A stretch of DNA of 38,642 nt from Cytobacillus firmus. GTDB lineage: Bacteria > Bacillota > Bacilli > Bacillales > Cytobacillaceae. Made by a program: the position numbers and the translations under genes. The notes below the pieces were generated by a model, which was given only the letters and a program-made list of their open reading frames with translations, was not told where the DNA came from and ran no database searches. Location of the stretch: positions 1 through 38,642 of the forward strand of contig NZ_JAMBOJ010000046.1 in the NCBI RefSeq assembly GCF_023715565.1, read 5' to 3'. Shown here piece after piece: positions 23,231-31,116 of this stretch (positions are counted from its first letter, which is position 1; the number at the start of each line of letters is the position of its first letter).

Positions 23231-25054
23231 TTGAAAAAAACTAAATCGAAAAGTGACAATTTGTTAAACAGGTTCCAGTACTCTGCTGACGAAGTAATCG
23301 AAAAGCCATTTAACTGGAAGCAGATGCTGCGCTTATTCAGTTATATGGAACCTTACAAAAAAAATTTACTCCCGTTCTCTATTATTATGGTATTAATTAA
23401 TACAGCAGTCAGGTTGATCATTCCTATCCTAATCGGTGTGTATACATTAGATAAAGCGCTAATTGAAAAGGACGGGCGGTTGCTTGCTGTTCTAGTAGCT
23501 TTGATTGCAGGCCTTTACACGATTTCGTATGCTGCAAATTATTTCAGGATTAAATGGATGAATAAGCTCGGCCAAAGTGTTATTTATGATCTTCGAAAAC
23601 ATTTATTTACACACGTACAGACGCTATCGCATCGGTTTTTTGATCAGCGTTCAGCAGGTTCCATACTGGTGAGAATCATGAATGACATTAATTCCCTTCA
23701 GGAGCTTTTTACAAATGGAGTTATTAATCTTTTAATGGATTTGATCATGCTGGCAGGGATTTTTATTATTTTATTTACATTAAGTCCTGAACTGACTCTG
23801 GCAATAATGATCATCCTGCCGATCATGATTTTTATTTCAACCAGTTTGCGGAGAAATATCCGCAGGTCCTGGCAAACTGTCCGGTTAAAACAATCCAAAT
23901 TGAATTCTCACTTAAATGAGAGCATTCAGGGGATAAGGATTACTCAGTCTTTTACACAGGAAAAAGAGAACATGGCATTCTTTGATGGTGTGAATACAGA
24001 GAACTTTGAAAGCTGGAGGGTTGCCTCCCAGAAAAACGCTATGTTCAGGCCACTGGTTGAAGTGACCAATGCCCTCGGTACCGCTGTACTGATTTGGTTT
24101 GGGGCCCATCTGATTCAGGCCGGAACAATATCAATAGGTATATTTGTTTCTTTTGCCTTTTATTTAGGGATGTTTTGGGAGCCTATTTCCCGGCTTGGCA
24201 TGGTATATAACCAGTTGCTCATGGGTATGGCTTCCTCTGAAAGAATCTTTGAATTTCTTGATGAGGAACCAATCGTATCTGAAAAGGAAGATGCTGTGAA
24301 TTTACAGGAGATAGAAGGCAAGATAGAATTTGATAATGTCACTTTTTCTTACGATGAAAAAAGAACAGCCTTAAATGGTGTTTCCCTTGAGATAAAAGCA
24401 GGGCAGACAGCAGCGCTTGTCGGTCATACAGGATCTGGAAAAACAACCATAGCGAACTTAATTAGCCGTTTTTATGATCCCACAGCAGGTACTGTAAAAA
24501 TAGATGGCTATGATTTACATGATGTTTCTTTATCAAGTTTGCGCAAGCAAATCAGTGTTGTCCTTCAGGATACTTTCATATTTTCCGGTACAATTTGCGA
24601 TAACATCCGTTTTGGCAGGCCTGATGCAACGGATGAAGAAGTAGTAGAAGCAGCCAAAGCCGTCGGTGCACATGGGTTCATTGATAAACTTTCAAATGGA
24701 TATGAAACCGAAGTGGAGGAGAGAGGCAATATTTTATCGGTTGGAGAGAGGCAGCTGCTTTCCTTTGCCCGTGCCTTGCTTGCAGACCCGCGTATTCTTA
24801 TACTTGATGAAGCTACTGCCAGTATCGATACAGAGACAGAGATGAAGATCCAGCAGGCATTAAAGACACTTTTGAAGGGCAGAACGGCCATAATTATCGC
24901 ACACAGGCTGTCGACGATCCGGGAATCCGATCAAATCTTTGTGCTCGATCATGGAAATATTTTAGAGCAGGGGAATCATAACGAATTGATGAATGCAAAA
25001 GGTGAATATTTTCATTTGGTTAAGGCACAATTCAATATGCTTGAAGCAATTTAG
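23231..25054 (+). CDS. ABC exporter half-transporter, catalytic-site subunit
   Basis: A 607-residue membrane-ATPase fusion. It has an about 45-residue N-terminal extension, six membrane segments (about 45-340) and the ATPase (about 365-600). Walker A is G-H-T-G-S-G-K-T-T (398-406) and Walker B I-L-D-E has the catalytic E527. The signature, however, is L-S-V-G-E (502-506) rather than LSGGQ. The degenerate signature pairs with the partner's Asp-bearing Walker B, so one composite site is degenerate and one canonical. This is the usual design of heterodimeric exporters. TTG 23231 is seven bases after GGAGG, which overlaps the end of the first gene; the GTG at 23225 is too close. Probably equivalent to YknV by position. 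Confidence 0.9.
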   Translation: MKKTKSKSDNLLNRFQYSADEVIEKPFNWKQMLRLFSYMEPYKKNLLPFSIIMVLINTAVRLIIPILIGVYTLDKALIEKDGRLLAVLVALIAGLYTISYAANYFRIKWMNKLGQSVIYDLRKHLFTHVQTLSHRFFDQRSAGSILVRIMNDINSLQELFTNGVINLLMDLIMLAGIFIILFTLSPELTLAIMIILPIMIFISTSLRRNIRRSWQTVRLKQSKLNSHLNESIQGIRITQSFTQEKENMAFFDGVNTENFESWRVASQKNAMFRPLVEVTNALGTAVLIWFGAHLIQAGTISIGIFVSFAFYLGMFWEPISRLGMVYNQLLMGMASSERIFEFLDEEPIVSEKEDAVNLQEIEGKIEFDNVTFSYDEKRTALNGVSLEIKAGQTAALVGHTGSGKTTIANLISRFYDPTAGTVKIDGYDLHDVSLSSLRKQISVVLQDTFIFSGTICDNIRFGRPDATDEEVVEAAKAVGAHGFIDKLSNGYETEVEERGNILSVGERQLLSFARALLADPRILILDEATASIDTETEMKIQQALKTLLKGRTAIIIAHRLSTIRESDQIFVLDHGNILEQGNHNELMNAKGEYFHLVKAQFNMLEAI

Positions 25055-25057
25055 TGA

Positions 25058-25093
25058 ACAAAATAAAACCTCCGGTCGGAGGTTTTATTTTGT
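25058..25093 (+). terminator. terminator after the ABC exporter operon
   Basis: A perfect 16-bp stem (25058-25073 / 25078-25093) with loop GGTC. The T-rich second arm acts as the T tract. Confidence 0.9.
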
Positions 25094-25182
25094 CAGTGGA
25101 AGTAAGGTCTAATAGCTTTACTGCTGTTTGTGCTGTTATGGTATTATTGTCTATATTGCTAACTTTGCTGGGGGAAGATAGG

Positions 25183-25842
25183 ATGAAGAAAGAATTTGCT
25201 GTTATCGGACTAGGACGTTTTGGAGGAAGCATCTGCCATGCTCTGGCCGAAGAAGGCATGGAAGTTATGGCGATTGATGTAAATGAAGACCGTGTGAACG
25301 AATTTGCAAGAGTTGCTTCGCATGCAGTAGTTGGCGATACCACAGACGAATCCGTTATCAAGAGTTTGGGAATACGTAATTTTGACCATGTTATTGTGGC
25401 GATCGGCGATAATATTCAGGCCTCTATCCTGACAACTTTAATTTTAAAAGAGGTAGGAGTTAATAAGATTACGGTTAAAGCGCAGAATGATTATCACGCT
25501 AAGGTATTGAGGAAAATAGGGGCAGATCAGGTTGTTCACCCTGAAAGGGATATGGGCAGAAGGATTGCCCATAGTATTGTATCAAATAATGTACTGGATT
25601 ATCTGGAGCTCTCTGATGAGCATAGCATAGTAGAAATCGTGGCTAATGAAAAACTTGCCGGCCACAGTATTATTGATCTCGATATCCGGGCAAAATACGG
25701 AATCAACATTGTAGCAATTAAAAGAAAAAATGAAATTATCGTATCTCCGCAGGCGAATGAAAAAATACAATTTGACGATATTCTTATTGTTATTGGAGCA
25801 GATGTAGATATCAATCGCTTTGAAAAGAAAGTGATGTCATAA
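25183..25842 (+). CDS. ktrC: KtrC, RCK subunit of a Ktr potassium channel
   Basis: A 219-residue protein with an RCK_N Rossmann domain and an RCK_C domain. The N domain has G-L-G-R-F-G-G-S at about 9-16, the nucleotide-binding acidic end I-D-V-N-E-D-R, and V-V-G-D-T-T-D-E. The RCK_C domain (about 135-219) carries the A-x-x-x-L-A-G-x-S-I-I-D-L-D-(I/L)-R pattern. It gates a KtrB/KtrD-type membrane pore in response to ATP/ADP, and c-di-AMP binds the RCK_C dimer and closes the channel. The gene for the pore protein is not in the window, as in B. subtilis. The ATG at 25183 follows GGGGGAAG; the longer open frame from 25054 begins in a terminator. Confidence 0.93.
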   Translation: MKKEFAVIGLGRFGGSICHALAEEGMEVMAIDVNEDRVNEFARVASHAVVGDTTDESVIKSLGIRNFDHVIVAIGDNIQASILTTLILKEVGVNKITVKAQNDYHAKVLRKIGADQVVHPERDMGRRIAHSIVSNNVLDYLELSDEHSIVEIVANEKLAGHSIIDLDIRAKYGINIVAIKRKNEIIVSPQANEKIQFDDILIVIGADVDINRFEKKVMS

Positions 25843-25847
25843 TCATC

Positions 25848-25891
25848 AGAAAAAGGCTGTATCGCGCACATGAGCGATACAGCCTTTTTCT
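25848..25891. terminator. bidirectional terminator between ktrC and rnjA
   Basis: A perfect 18-bp stem with an 8-base loop and A/T runs on both sides, serving both convergent genes. Confidence 0.92.
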
Positions 25892-25950
25892 CTGTCAATA
25901 TTTAAAAACCGTATTTCAAGTAAAACAGGGTTTTTCTATTATGCAATATT

Positions 25951-27618
25951 TTAAACTTCCATGATAATCGGCAAAATCATTGGACGGCGCTTGGTTTTTT
26001 CATAAAGGAAAGGTGCAAGCGTGTCGGTAATTTCATTCTTGATTTCTGACCATTGAGTTGTCCTGCGTTCCATAACCTTGCTTAAGTGTTTTGTGATGAG
26101 TGACTGTGCGTCATTGATTAAATCTCCGGATTCCCTCATATAGACGAATCCGCGGGAAATTAAGTCAGGTCCTGCAGCAATTTTGAAATCCTTCATATTG
26201 ATGCTCACTACGACGACCACTAAACCTTCTTCAGAAAGAATACGGCGGTCCCGTAAAACAATATTTCCGATATCACCGATTCCGCTTCCATCAATATAAA
26301 CAGACCCAGACGGGATTTTTCCGGCTACCTGAGCAGAATCATCGCTGAGAGCCAGAACTTCACCATTATCCATGATAAAGCAATTTTCTGCCTCAACTCC
26401 ACAATCTACAGCCAATTTGGCATGCATTTTCTGCATTCTGTATTCACCGTGAATCGGCATGAAGAATTTTGGCTTTATTAAGCGTAGCATAAGTTTCTGT
26501 TCTTCCTGGCCGCCATGACCGGAAGTGTGAATATCGCTTAATTTACCATAAATGACTTCTGCGCCTGCGCGGGAAAGTCTGTCAATCGTTCTGCTGACAC
26601 TAATTGTGTTCCCTGGAATAGGTGATGAAGAGAATACAACCGTGTCGCCAGGAATGATCTGTATCTGGCGATGCGTTCCATTGGCAATTCTTGAAAGGGC
26701 GGCCATCGGCTCTCCCTGGCTTCCTGTACAAAGAATTGTTACCTGGTTGGCAGGAAGTCTGTTAATTTGATGTGCATCAATAAATGTATCTTTTGGTGCC
26801 TGTATATATCCTAATTCCTGTCCAATATTTATGGCTGCTTCCATACTTCTGCCAAAGACAGCAATTTTTCTGCCATTTGTAACGGCTGCTTCAGTCACCT
26901 GCTGAAGACGGTGGATGTTGGAAGCGAAAGTGGCAAAAATAACCCGGCCTTCGACTTTTCTGAAAATGTCATGAATGCTTTCGCCAACTCTGCGTTCAGA
27001 CATGGTGAATTCAGGTATTTCACTGTTTGTGCTGTCAGAAAGCAGGCAAAGTACGCCTTCTTTACCGATTTCAGCCATTTTGGTCAGGTTAGCCGGCTCA
27101 CCTACAGGAGTAAAATCAAATTTAAAGTCCCCGGTATGAACAACTTGTCCAGGAGGTGTTTTGACAACGATTCCATATGAATCAGGAATACTATGAGTTG
27201 TTCTGAAAAAAGTCACGGAAGTTTTTCTGAATTTAATGATATCGTCTTCCTTGATTTCATGCATAGTCGTCTGTCTTAACAGTCCGTGTTCTTCAAGTTT
27301 ATTTCTAAGGAGCCCCAGAGCAAGCTTTCCGCCGTAAACCGGGATGTTAACTTCTCTTAGAAGATATGGAATTCCTCCAATATGGTCTTCATGTCCGTGA
27401 GTGATAAATAACCCTTTAATTTTATCTTCGTTTTTAACTAAGTAAGTGTAATCAGGAATAACATAATCGATTCCAAGAAGTTCGTCTTCAGGAAATTTAA
27501 TTCCGGCATCAATCAGGATAATTTCATCCTGGAATTGCACAGCGTAAGTGTTCTTCCCGATTTCGCCAAGTCCGCCCAGGGCAAAAACGGCAGTTTGATC
27601 ATTTTTAACAAATTTCAT
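25951..27618 (-). CDS. rnjA: ribonuclease J1
   Basis: A 555-residue beta-CASP metallo-beta-lactamase nuclease. The zinc ligands are in T-H74-G-H76-E-D78-H79-I-G-G, with further motifs H-T-G-D-F-K-F-D and D-S-T-N-S. The beta-CASP segment includes [17 protein letters not shown] and H-T-S-G-H-G; the C-terminal domain follows. RNase J1 has both 5'-3' exonuclease and endonuclease activity and is central to mRNA turnover and rRNA maturation. The ATG comes three bases after the rpoY stop, with the ribosome binding site inside rpoY, so the pair is translationally coupled. Terminates at the shared hairpin with ktrC. Confidence 0.96.
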   Translation of the reverse strand: MKFVKNDQTAVFALGGLGEIGKNTYAVQFQDEIILIDAGIKFPEDELLGIDYVIPDYTYLVKNEDKIKGLFITHGHEDHIGGIPYLLREVNIPVYGGKLALGLLRNKLEEHGLLRQTTMHEIKEDDIIKFRKTSVTFFRTTHSIPDSYGIVVKTPPGQVVHTGDFKFDFTPVGEPANLTKMAEIGKEGVLCLLSDSTNSEIPEFTMSERRVGESIHDIFRKVEGRVIFATFASNIHRLQQVTEAAVTNGRKIAVFGRSMEAAINIGQELGYIQAPKDTFIDAHQINRLPANQVTILCTGSQGEPMAALSRIANGTHRQIQIIPGDTVVFSSSPIPGNTISVSRTIDRLSRAGAEVIYGKLSDIHTSGHGGQEEQKLMLRLIKPKFFMPIHGEYRMQKMHAKLAVDCGVEAENCFIMDNGEVLALSDDSAQVAGKIPSGSVYIDGSGIGDIGNIVLRDRRILSEEGLVVVVVSINMKDFKIAAGPDLISRGFVYMRESGDLINDAQSLITKHLSKVMERRTTQWSEIKNEITDTLAPFLYEKTKRRPMILPIIMEV

Positions 27619-27621
27619 AAA

Positions 27622-27834
27622 TTACTCAATCTCCAATACTTTAAAGTCTTCACTTTGTTTTTCATACTCCAGGAAATCTCCCTGAACAGATGCTACAAAT
27701 TCAATATTATAGTTGCGGTCAGCCAGCTTTTTGCGAACGTCTCTTTCAGAATCGCCTTCCACAAAAATAGTTTTTGTTTTTTCTCTAACCGGTACCTCTG
27801 TCTTGGAATCCTGATAATATACCTTGAAAATCAT
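27622..27834 (-). CDS. rpoY: RNA polymerase epsilon subunit RpoY (YkzG)
   Basis: A 70-residue protein matching the Firmicute-specific epsilon subunit of RNA polymerase. M-I-F-K-V-Y-Y-Q-D is the start, V-P-V-R-E-K-T-K is central, and the end is E-D-F-K-V-L-E-I-E. It binds near the jaw of the polymerase and resembles the phage Gp2 fold. ATG behind AAGGAGAG. First gene of the rpoY-rnjA operon, as in other bacilli. A 17-bp palindrome 53 bases upstream may be an operator. Confidence 0.94.
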   Translation of the reverse strand: MIFKVYYQDSKTEVPVREKTKTIFVEGDSERDVRKKLADRNYNIEFVASVQGDFLEYEKQSEDFKVLEIE

Positions 27835-27886
27835 TTCTATCTCTCCTTAATCCGATAAAAAACTTTTATCTAATATATAAAATAAT

Positions 27887-27903
27887 AACATGTATTACAT
27901 GTT
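27887..27903 (-). promoter_or_regulatory. 17-bp palindrome upstream of rpoY
   Basis: A perfect 8-1-8 palindrome AACATGTA-T-TACATGTT. On the minus strand a -10-like TATATT lies just downstream, so the palindrome would overlap the -35 region of the rpoY-rnjA promoter. The same 8-base half-site, AACATGTA, recurs at 28395-28402 upstream of ykrA. Confidence 0.4.
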
Positions 27904-27999
27904 TTTTCCTGAGGGATATGAATATTAATTCTTCTTAATGCCAAGACGCTTCCGAATCTATGTAAAAAGTATACTAATAACCAATTTACAATAAGGAAG

Positions 28000-28025
28000 G
28001 AGCCCTTCGCAAGTTTGAAGGGCTC
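28000..28025 (-). terminator. hairpin after the 23-residue peptide gene
   Basis: A perfect 9-bp stem GAGCCCTTC / GAAGGGCTC with an 8-base loop, eight bases past the stop of the small minus-strand frame. The tract after it (CTTCCTTATT) is only moderately T-rich, so termination is plausible, not certain. Confidence 0.5.
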
Positions 28026-28032
28026 AAATTTG

Positions 28033-28104
28033 TCAGGCAATAGATTTTTTTCGAAGCATTTCATTCCACTGTTTTAAGAGCTTCTTTCTCAGCTTCTTTA
28101 ACAT
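28033..28104 (-). CDS. predicted 23-residue basic peptide
   Basis: The frame reads M-L-K-K-L-R-K-K-L-L-K-Q-W-N-E-M-L-R and ends K-K-S-I-A. Nine of 23 residues are Lys or Arg. The spacing of leucines with basic residues suggests an amphipathic helix. AAGGAG lies nine bases before the ATG. A TAAAAT -10 with TTTACT at a 16-bp spacer lies about 30-55 bases upstream, and a hairpin follows the stop. This set of signals makes it more likely real than the longer frame that overlaps it in another phase. I do not recognise it. It could be a leader peptide, a small membrane-active or RNA-binding peptide, or a regulator of the adjacent rpoY-rnjA operon. Confidence 0.5.
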   Translation of the reverse strand: MLKKLRKKLLKQWNEMLRKKSIA

Positions 28105-28187
28105 AGTGGATCAACTCCTTACTTTCTATTTTAAACGATCCTTGTCCAAAGTAAAGGAAGCAAGGACGTTTTCACACGATTTTTTAA

Positions 28188-28328
28188 TTAATGGGGCTTT
28201 TTTTGTGGCTGTTCAGCTCCACCGGGCTGCTTTTTTAAATCTGCGTCCTTTGCGGGCAAGGGGATTCCGCTTTTCTTAATTTTATTATATGGTAAAATAA
28301 ATGAATTTATCGTGGGTAAAAATGGAAA
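28188..28328 (-). other. open frame without start codon, possible gene remnant
   Basis: A 46-codon stop-free frame whose last 29 codons look like protein: K-K-S-G-I-P-L-P-A-K-D-A-D-L, then K-K-Q-P-G-G-A-E-Q-P-Q-K-K-P-H. No ATG, GTG or TTG lies between this and the previous in-frame stop. No ribosome binding site is visible. It may be the tail of a small decayed gene, or chance. The opposite strand at 28214-28235 contains a weak 6-bp hairpin followed by six T. The rest of 28105-28445 holds only the probable ykrA promoter (TGGTAAAAT, about 28290-28298) and a GTTTTAT / ATAAAAC dyad (28380-28397). Confidence 0.25.
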
Positions 28329-28445
28329 TTATTATTCTTTTTAGCAATGAAATTGACTTTTTCACTTTATGGGTTTAGTGTTTTATTACGATAAAACATG
28401 TAATGAAAACCAGCAGAATATTGCTTGAAAGGAAGATTGTTTTAA

Positions 28446-29222
28446 ATGAAAAAGATTGTTTTCTTTGATATAGATGGGACCTTATTGGATCACGAGAAAA
28501 ATTTACCTGATAGTACGAAAGAGGCAATAGAAAAGCTGAAAAAGAACGGAACCTTTGTGGCGATTGCTACCGGCAGAGCTCCCTTCATGTATGAGAACCT
28601 TCGCAGTGAACTTGATATTGATTCATATGTAAGCTTTAATGGCCAATATGTAGTATTTGAAAACGAGCCGATATACCGTAATCCACTAAGAACGGCTGAA
28701 ATTGAAAAACTATATCGGCATGCACAGTCAAACGGACATCCATTAGTGTTTATGAATGAGAAAACAATGAAAGCTTCAGTATCCCATCATCCATTTATAG
28801 AGGAAAGCATGGGGAGCTTAAAGTTCCCTCACCCTGAGGAAGACAGGGAGTTTTACAGCGGAAGGGAATTATATCAATCACTGCTGTTCTGCGAGAAAGA
28901 AGATGAGGAAAACTATATTTCTTCATCTGCATATCCTGACTTTGGTTTTATCAGATGGCACCAATATTCCGTAGATGTATTGCCTGCTGGCGGGTCCAAA
29001 GCTGAAGGGATCAAGCAAATGATTAAAAGACTCGGATTTGATTTGAAAGATGTATATGCCTTTGGAGATGGGCTAAACGATATAGAGATGCTGAATGCTG
29101 TCGGAACAGGGATAGCAATGGGTAATGCAGAAGAAGTGGTAAAGAAGGCAGCAGATCGTGTAACATCAGGAGTGGACCAGGAAGGTATCTGGAAGGGATT
29201 AAAAGAGCTTCAATTAATATAG
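28446..29222 (+). CDS. ykrA: HAD-superfamily (Cof-type) phosphatase YkrA
   Basis: A 258-residue haloacid dehalogenase-like hydrolase of the Cof/IIB cap type. HAD motif I is D-I-D-G-T-L-L-D (8-15), motif II I-A-T-G-R (about 40-44) and motif III the Lys in G-G-S-K-A-E-G. Motif IV is F-G-D-G-L-N-D-I-E-M-L. It should dephosphorylate a sugar phosphate or similar small metabolite; the in vivo substrate of YkrA is not established. The position between rpoY/rnjA and def matches B. subtilis. GAAAGGAAG lies about 11 bases before the ATG. Confidence 0.92.
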   Translation: MKKIVFFDIDGTLLDHEKNLPDSTKEAIEKLKKNGTFVAIATGRAPFMYENLRSELDIDSYVSFNGQYVVFENEPIYRNPLRTAEIEKLYRHAQSNGHPLVFMNEKTMKASVSHHPFIEESMGSLKFPHPEEDREFYSGRELYQSLLFCEKEDEENYISSSAYPDFGFIRWHQYSVDVLPAGGSKAEGIKQMIKRLGFDLKDVYAFGDGLNDIEMLNAVGTGIAMGNAEEVVKKAADRVTSGVDQEGIWKGLKELQLI

Positions 29223-29229
29223 CATCGAA

Positions 29230-29264
29230 AAAGCCTCCGGTTTCATAGCTGGAGGCTTTCTTTT
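29230..29264 (+). terminator. intrinsic terminator after ykrA
   Basis: Stem AAAGCCTCC (29230-29238) / GGAGGCTTT (29251-29259), then CTTTTAT. Convergent def ends shortly after. Confidence 0.85.
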
Positions 29265-29289
29265 ATAATGCTGTGAATGCATCGGCATA

Positions 29290-29841
29290 CTAACGTTCCA
29301 CAGCAATTGCATTTTCGATTGGCTGATAAGGATTTTGTTTGTTTATGTGATCATAAAACATGATTCCGTTTAAATGATCAATCTCGTGCTGGAAGACAAT
29401 CGCAGGCAGACCTTTCAGCTTGAGTTTTACTTCATTGCCATCCAGGTCAATGCCTTTAACAGTAATTTTTGAATATCGGGGCACAAACCCGGGAATGGAT
29501 TCATCAACAGACAGACAGCCTTCTCCTGCAGCCAGATAAGACCGCTGGACAGAATGGCTGATAATCTTAGGGTTGAAGAATGCATAACTGAACAGCTCGC
29601 CGTTATAGGTGACATGGACAGCAATCATCCTTTTGGAAATATTAATTTGAGGAGCAGCTAATCCAATGCCTGCCCTTAATCCATACTTAGCAGCAAGCTC
29701 TGGATTCTGGCTGTTTTTTATATAGTTCATCATTTCCCTAAGTATCAGTTTTTCTTCTGGAGATGGAGGCATGTTTACTTCCGCGGCAATTTTCCTCAAG
29801 GTTGGGTGGCCATCGCGAATAATATCTTGCATGCTCAGCAT
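29290..29841 (-). CDS. defB: peptide deformylase (DefB/YkrB)
   Basis: A 183-residue type 2 peptide deformylase. The three family motifs are G-I-G-L-A-A-P-Q (58-65), E-G-C109-L-S-V and Q-H152-E153-I-D-H156, giving the metal ligands and catalytic glutamate. It removes the formyl group from new polypeptides. Its length and an internal insertion (about 15 residues before the first motif) are typical of the Gram-positive type 2 enzymes. GTG 29850 overlaps the CGGGAG ribosome binding site, so I place the start at ATG 29841, eight bases downstream of it. Convergent with ykrA. Confidence 0.95.
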   Translation of the reverse strand: MLSMQDIIRDGHPTLRKIAAEVNMPPSPEEKLILREMMNYIKNSQNPELAAKYGLRAGIGLAAPQINISKRMIAVHVTYNGELFSYAFFNPKIISHSVQRSYLAAGEGCLSVDESIPGFVPRYSKITVKGIDLDGNEVKLKLKGLPAIVFQHEIDHLNGIMFYDHINKQNPYQPIENAIAVER

Positions 29842-29969
29842 GGTTATCACTCCCGCTATGTAATAAAGATTAAAAAAATGGCTAAATTATTGGCAAGAAA
29901 CCATCTGCAAAGCAAAAGGTTTGCCTAGTTTACCTTAATATTAATATATACAGTCTATCAGAGCGGAGG

Positions 29970-30007
29970 AAAAAAGTTAATAAGAGAAGGCGCTTTTGCA
30001 CCTTCTC
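29970..30007 (-). terminator. intrinsic terminator after the YjcZ-type gene
   Basis: On the minus strand a 7-bp stem GAGAAGG / CCTTCTC with a 10-base loop, followed by TTATTAACTTTTTT. Confidence 0.75.
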
Positions 30008-30013
30008 AAGTTA

Positions 30014-30148
30014 TTAAAACTTCCAGCAAGCGCAGCCAACTATGATTAAGAGAATGAATAATACTACAATTAACGCAAAGCCTCTGCCGCAGCCGGCACC
30101 CGCTACTGGATAACCGCATCCATAACCGTATCCGCCATATCCGTACAT
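30014..30148 (-). CDS. YjcZ-type small sporulation membrane peptide
   Basis: A 44-residue peptide. A Gly/Tyr-rich head ([13 protein letters not shown]) precedes a single hydrophobic segment ([16 protein letters not shown]) and a short basic end. This is the YjcZ/YrvI-like family of small proteins found in sporulating bacilli, usually expressed in sporulation and thought to be membrane or spore-coat associated. The ATG at 30148 follows GGGAGG by nine bases; the longer open frame upstream is not used. Monocistronic. Rapid family turnover means an exact orthologue cannot be named. Confidence 0.85.
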   Translation of the reverse strand: MYGYGGYGYGCGYPVAGAGCGRGFALIVVLFILLIIVGCACWKF

Positions 30149-30351
30149 GAAGGATAACCTCCCTAAAGTAAGATTATCGTCCATTTTTTTTCCTTGCCAC
30201 ATCGGACGATTAATATAGCCTATGTTTTAAATGATGAATGGTGTAGGCCTATGCCCAAGTCTTAAAGGAAAAATGCAGCGATAAACTTTAAATACACTTC
30301 TAAAAAGGACAAATTGTGAGCTGTTGTGAAAAGTGTCAAACCAAAGGGCTA

Positions 30352-30380
30352 TTGTCAAACAGGGCGGGTACCTTTATAGT
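30352..30380 (+). promoter_or_regulatory. ykyA promoter
   Basis: -35 TTGTCA (30352-30357), 17-bp spacer, -10 TATAGT (30375-30380), about 30 bases before the GTG start. The best sigma-A match seen in the window. Confidence 0.75.
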
Positions 30381-30409
30381 TAAAATGTTATAAGTAAGGA
30401 GGTTTCAAC

Positions 30410-31078
30410 GTGTCAATTTTGAGCAAAAGCAGACTGTTGCGTGTTTTTATAATCTTGGCTATCTTCCTCTCAGGCTGTATGAACAAGCCAAAACCAGAGG
30501 AAAAAGTATATGATGTTCTGGAAAATGTAGTTGAAAAAGAAAAGGACTTTGAAAAGCAGCAGGAACCGCTTGTAAAGCTGGAGAAAAGAGAAAAGGAATT
30601 ATACGATAAAATTATCAACCTGGGAATGAAGGACTTCGAGGAGATTAAGAAGTTGTCTGATGAGGCAACCTCGATTGTGGATAAGCGGAAGAATCATATG
30701 GAGAAAGAGCAGGAAAGCATCCGGGCATCCAAAAAGGAATTTGAATCTTTACCTCCTATAATAGAGGATATAGAGAGCCAAAAGCTGAAAGATAAAGCTA
30801 AAAAACTGCACGAAATTATGATGGAAAGATATAAAATACATGACACTCTTTATGAGAACTATTCCAAAGCGCTTAAACTGGATAAAGAGCTGTACGCAAT
30901 GTTTAAAAAGGAAGACCTTACTCTCGAGCAGCTTGAAGATCAAATTAACGAAATAAATGAAATGTATGAAAAGATATTGTCTTCAAATAAGCAATTCAAT
31001 GAAAGAACAAAAGAGTATAACGAAGCAAAACTGGATTTCTATAAAGAAGCAGGGATCGAAATAAATACAAATGAATAA
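30410..31078 (+). CDS. ykyA: YkyA family lipoprotein
   Basis: A 222-residue lipoprotein. The signal peptide ends in the lipobox L-S-G-C23. The rest is highly charged and almost entirely helical (long runs of E/K with heptad-like spacing, about 35-215), consistent with a coiled-coil cell-surface protein. This is the YkyA family, which lies upstream of pdhA in bacilli. Its function is unknown. GTG start after AAGGAGG. In B. subtilis the gene is directly followed by pdhA; here a group II intron and about 550 bases separate them. Confidence 0.92.
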   Translation: MSILSKSRLLRVFIILAIFLSGCMNKPKPEEKVYDVLENVVEKEKDFEKQQEPLVKLEKREKELYDKIINLGMKDFEEIKKLSDEATSIVDKRKNHMEKEQESIRASKKEFESLPPIIEDIESQKLKDKAKKLHEIMMERYKIHDTLYENYSKALKLDKELYAMFKKEDLTLEQLEDQINEINEMYEKILSSNKQFNERTKEYNEAKLDFYKEAGIEINTNE

Positions 31079-31082
31079 TATT

Positions 31083-31113
31083 AATGCCGGCATGTAAATG
31101 CACGGCATTTTTT
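31083..31113 (+). terminator. ykyA terminator, target of the group II intron
   Basis: An 11-bp stem (31083-31093 with 31098-31109, one bulged A, loop GTAA) followed by six T. The group II intron begins three bases after the T run, at 31117. Confidence 0.9.
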
Positions 31114-31116
31114 AAT

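Noticed and set aside
27870..28064. 64-codon minus-strand frame covering the small-peptide region
   Set aside because: Its ATG lacks a good ribosome binding site and it runs through the hairpin and promoter palindrome. The 23-codon frame in another phase has better signals.
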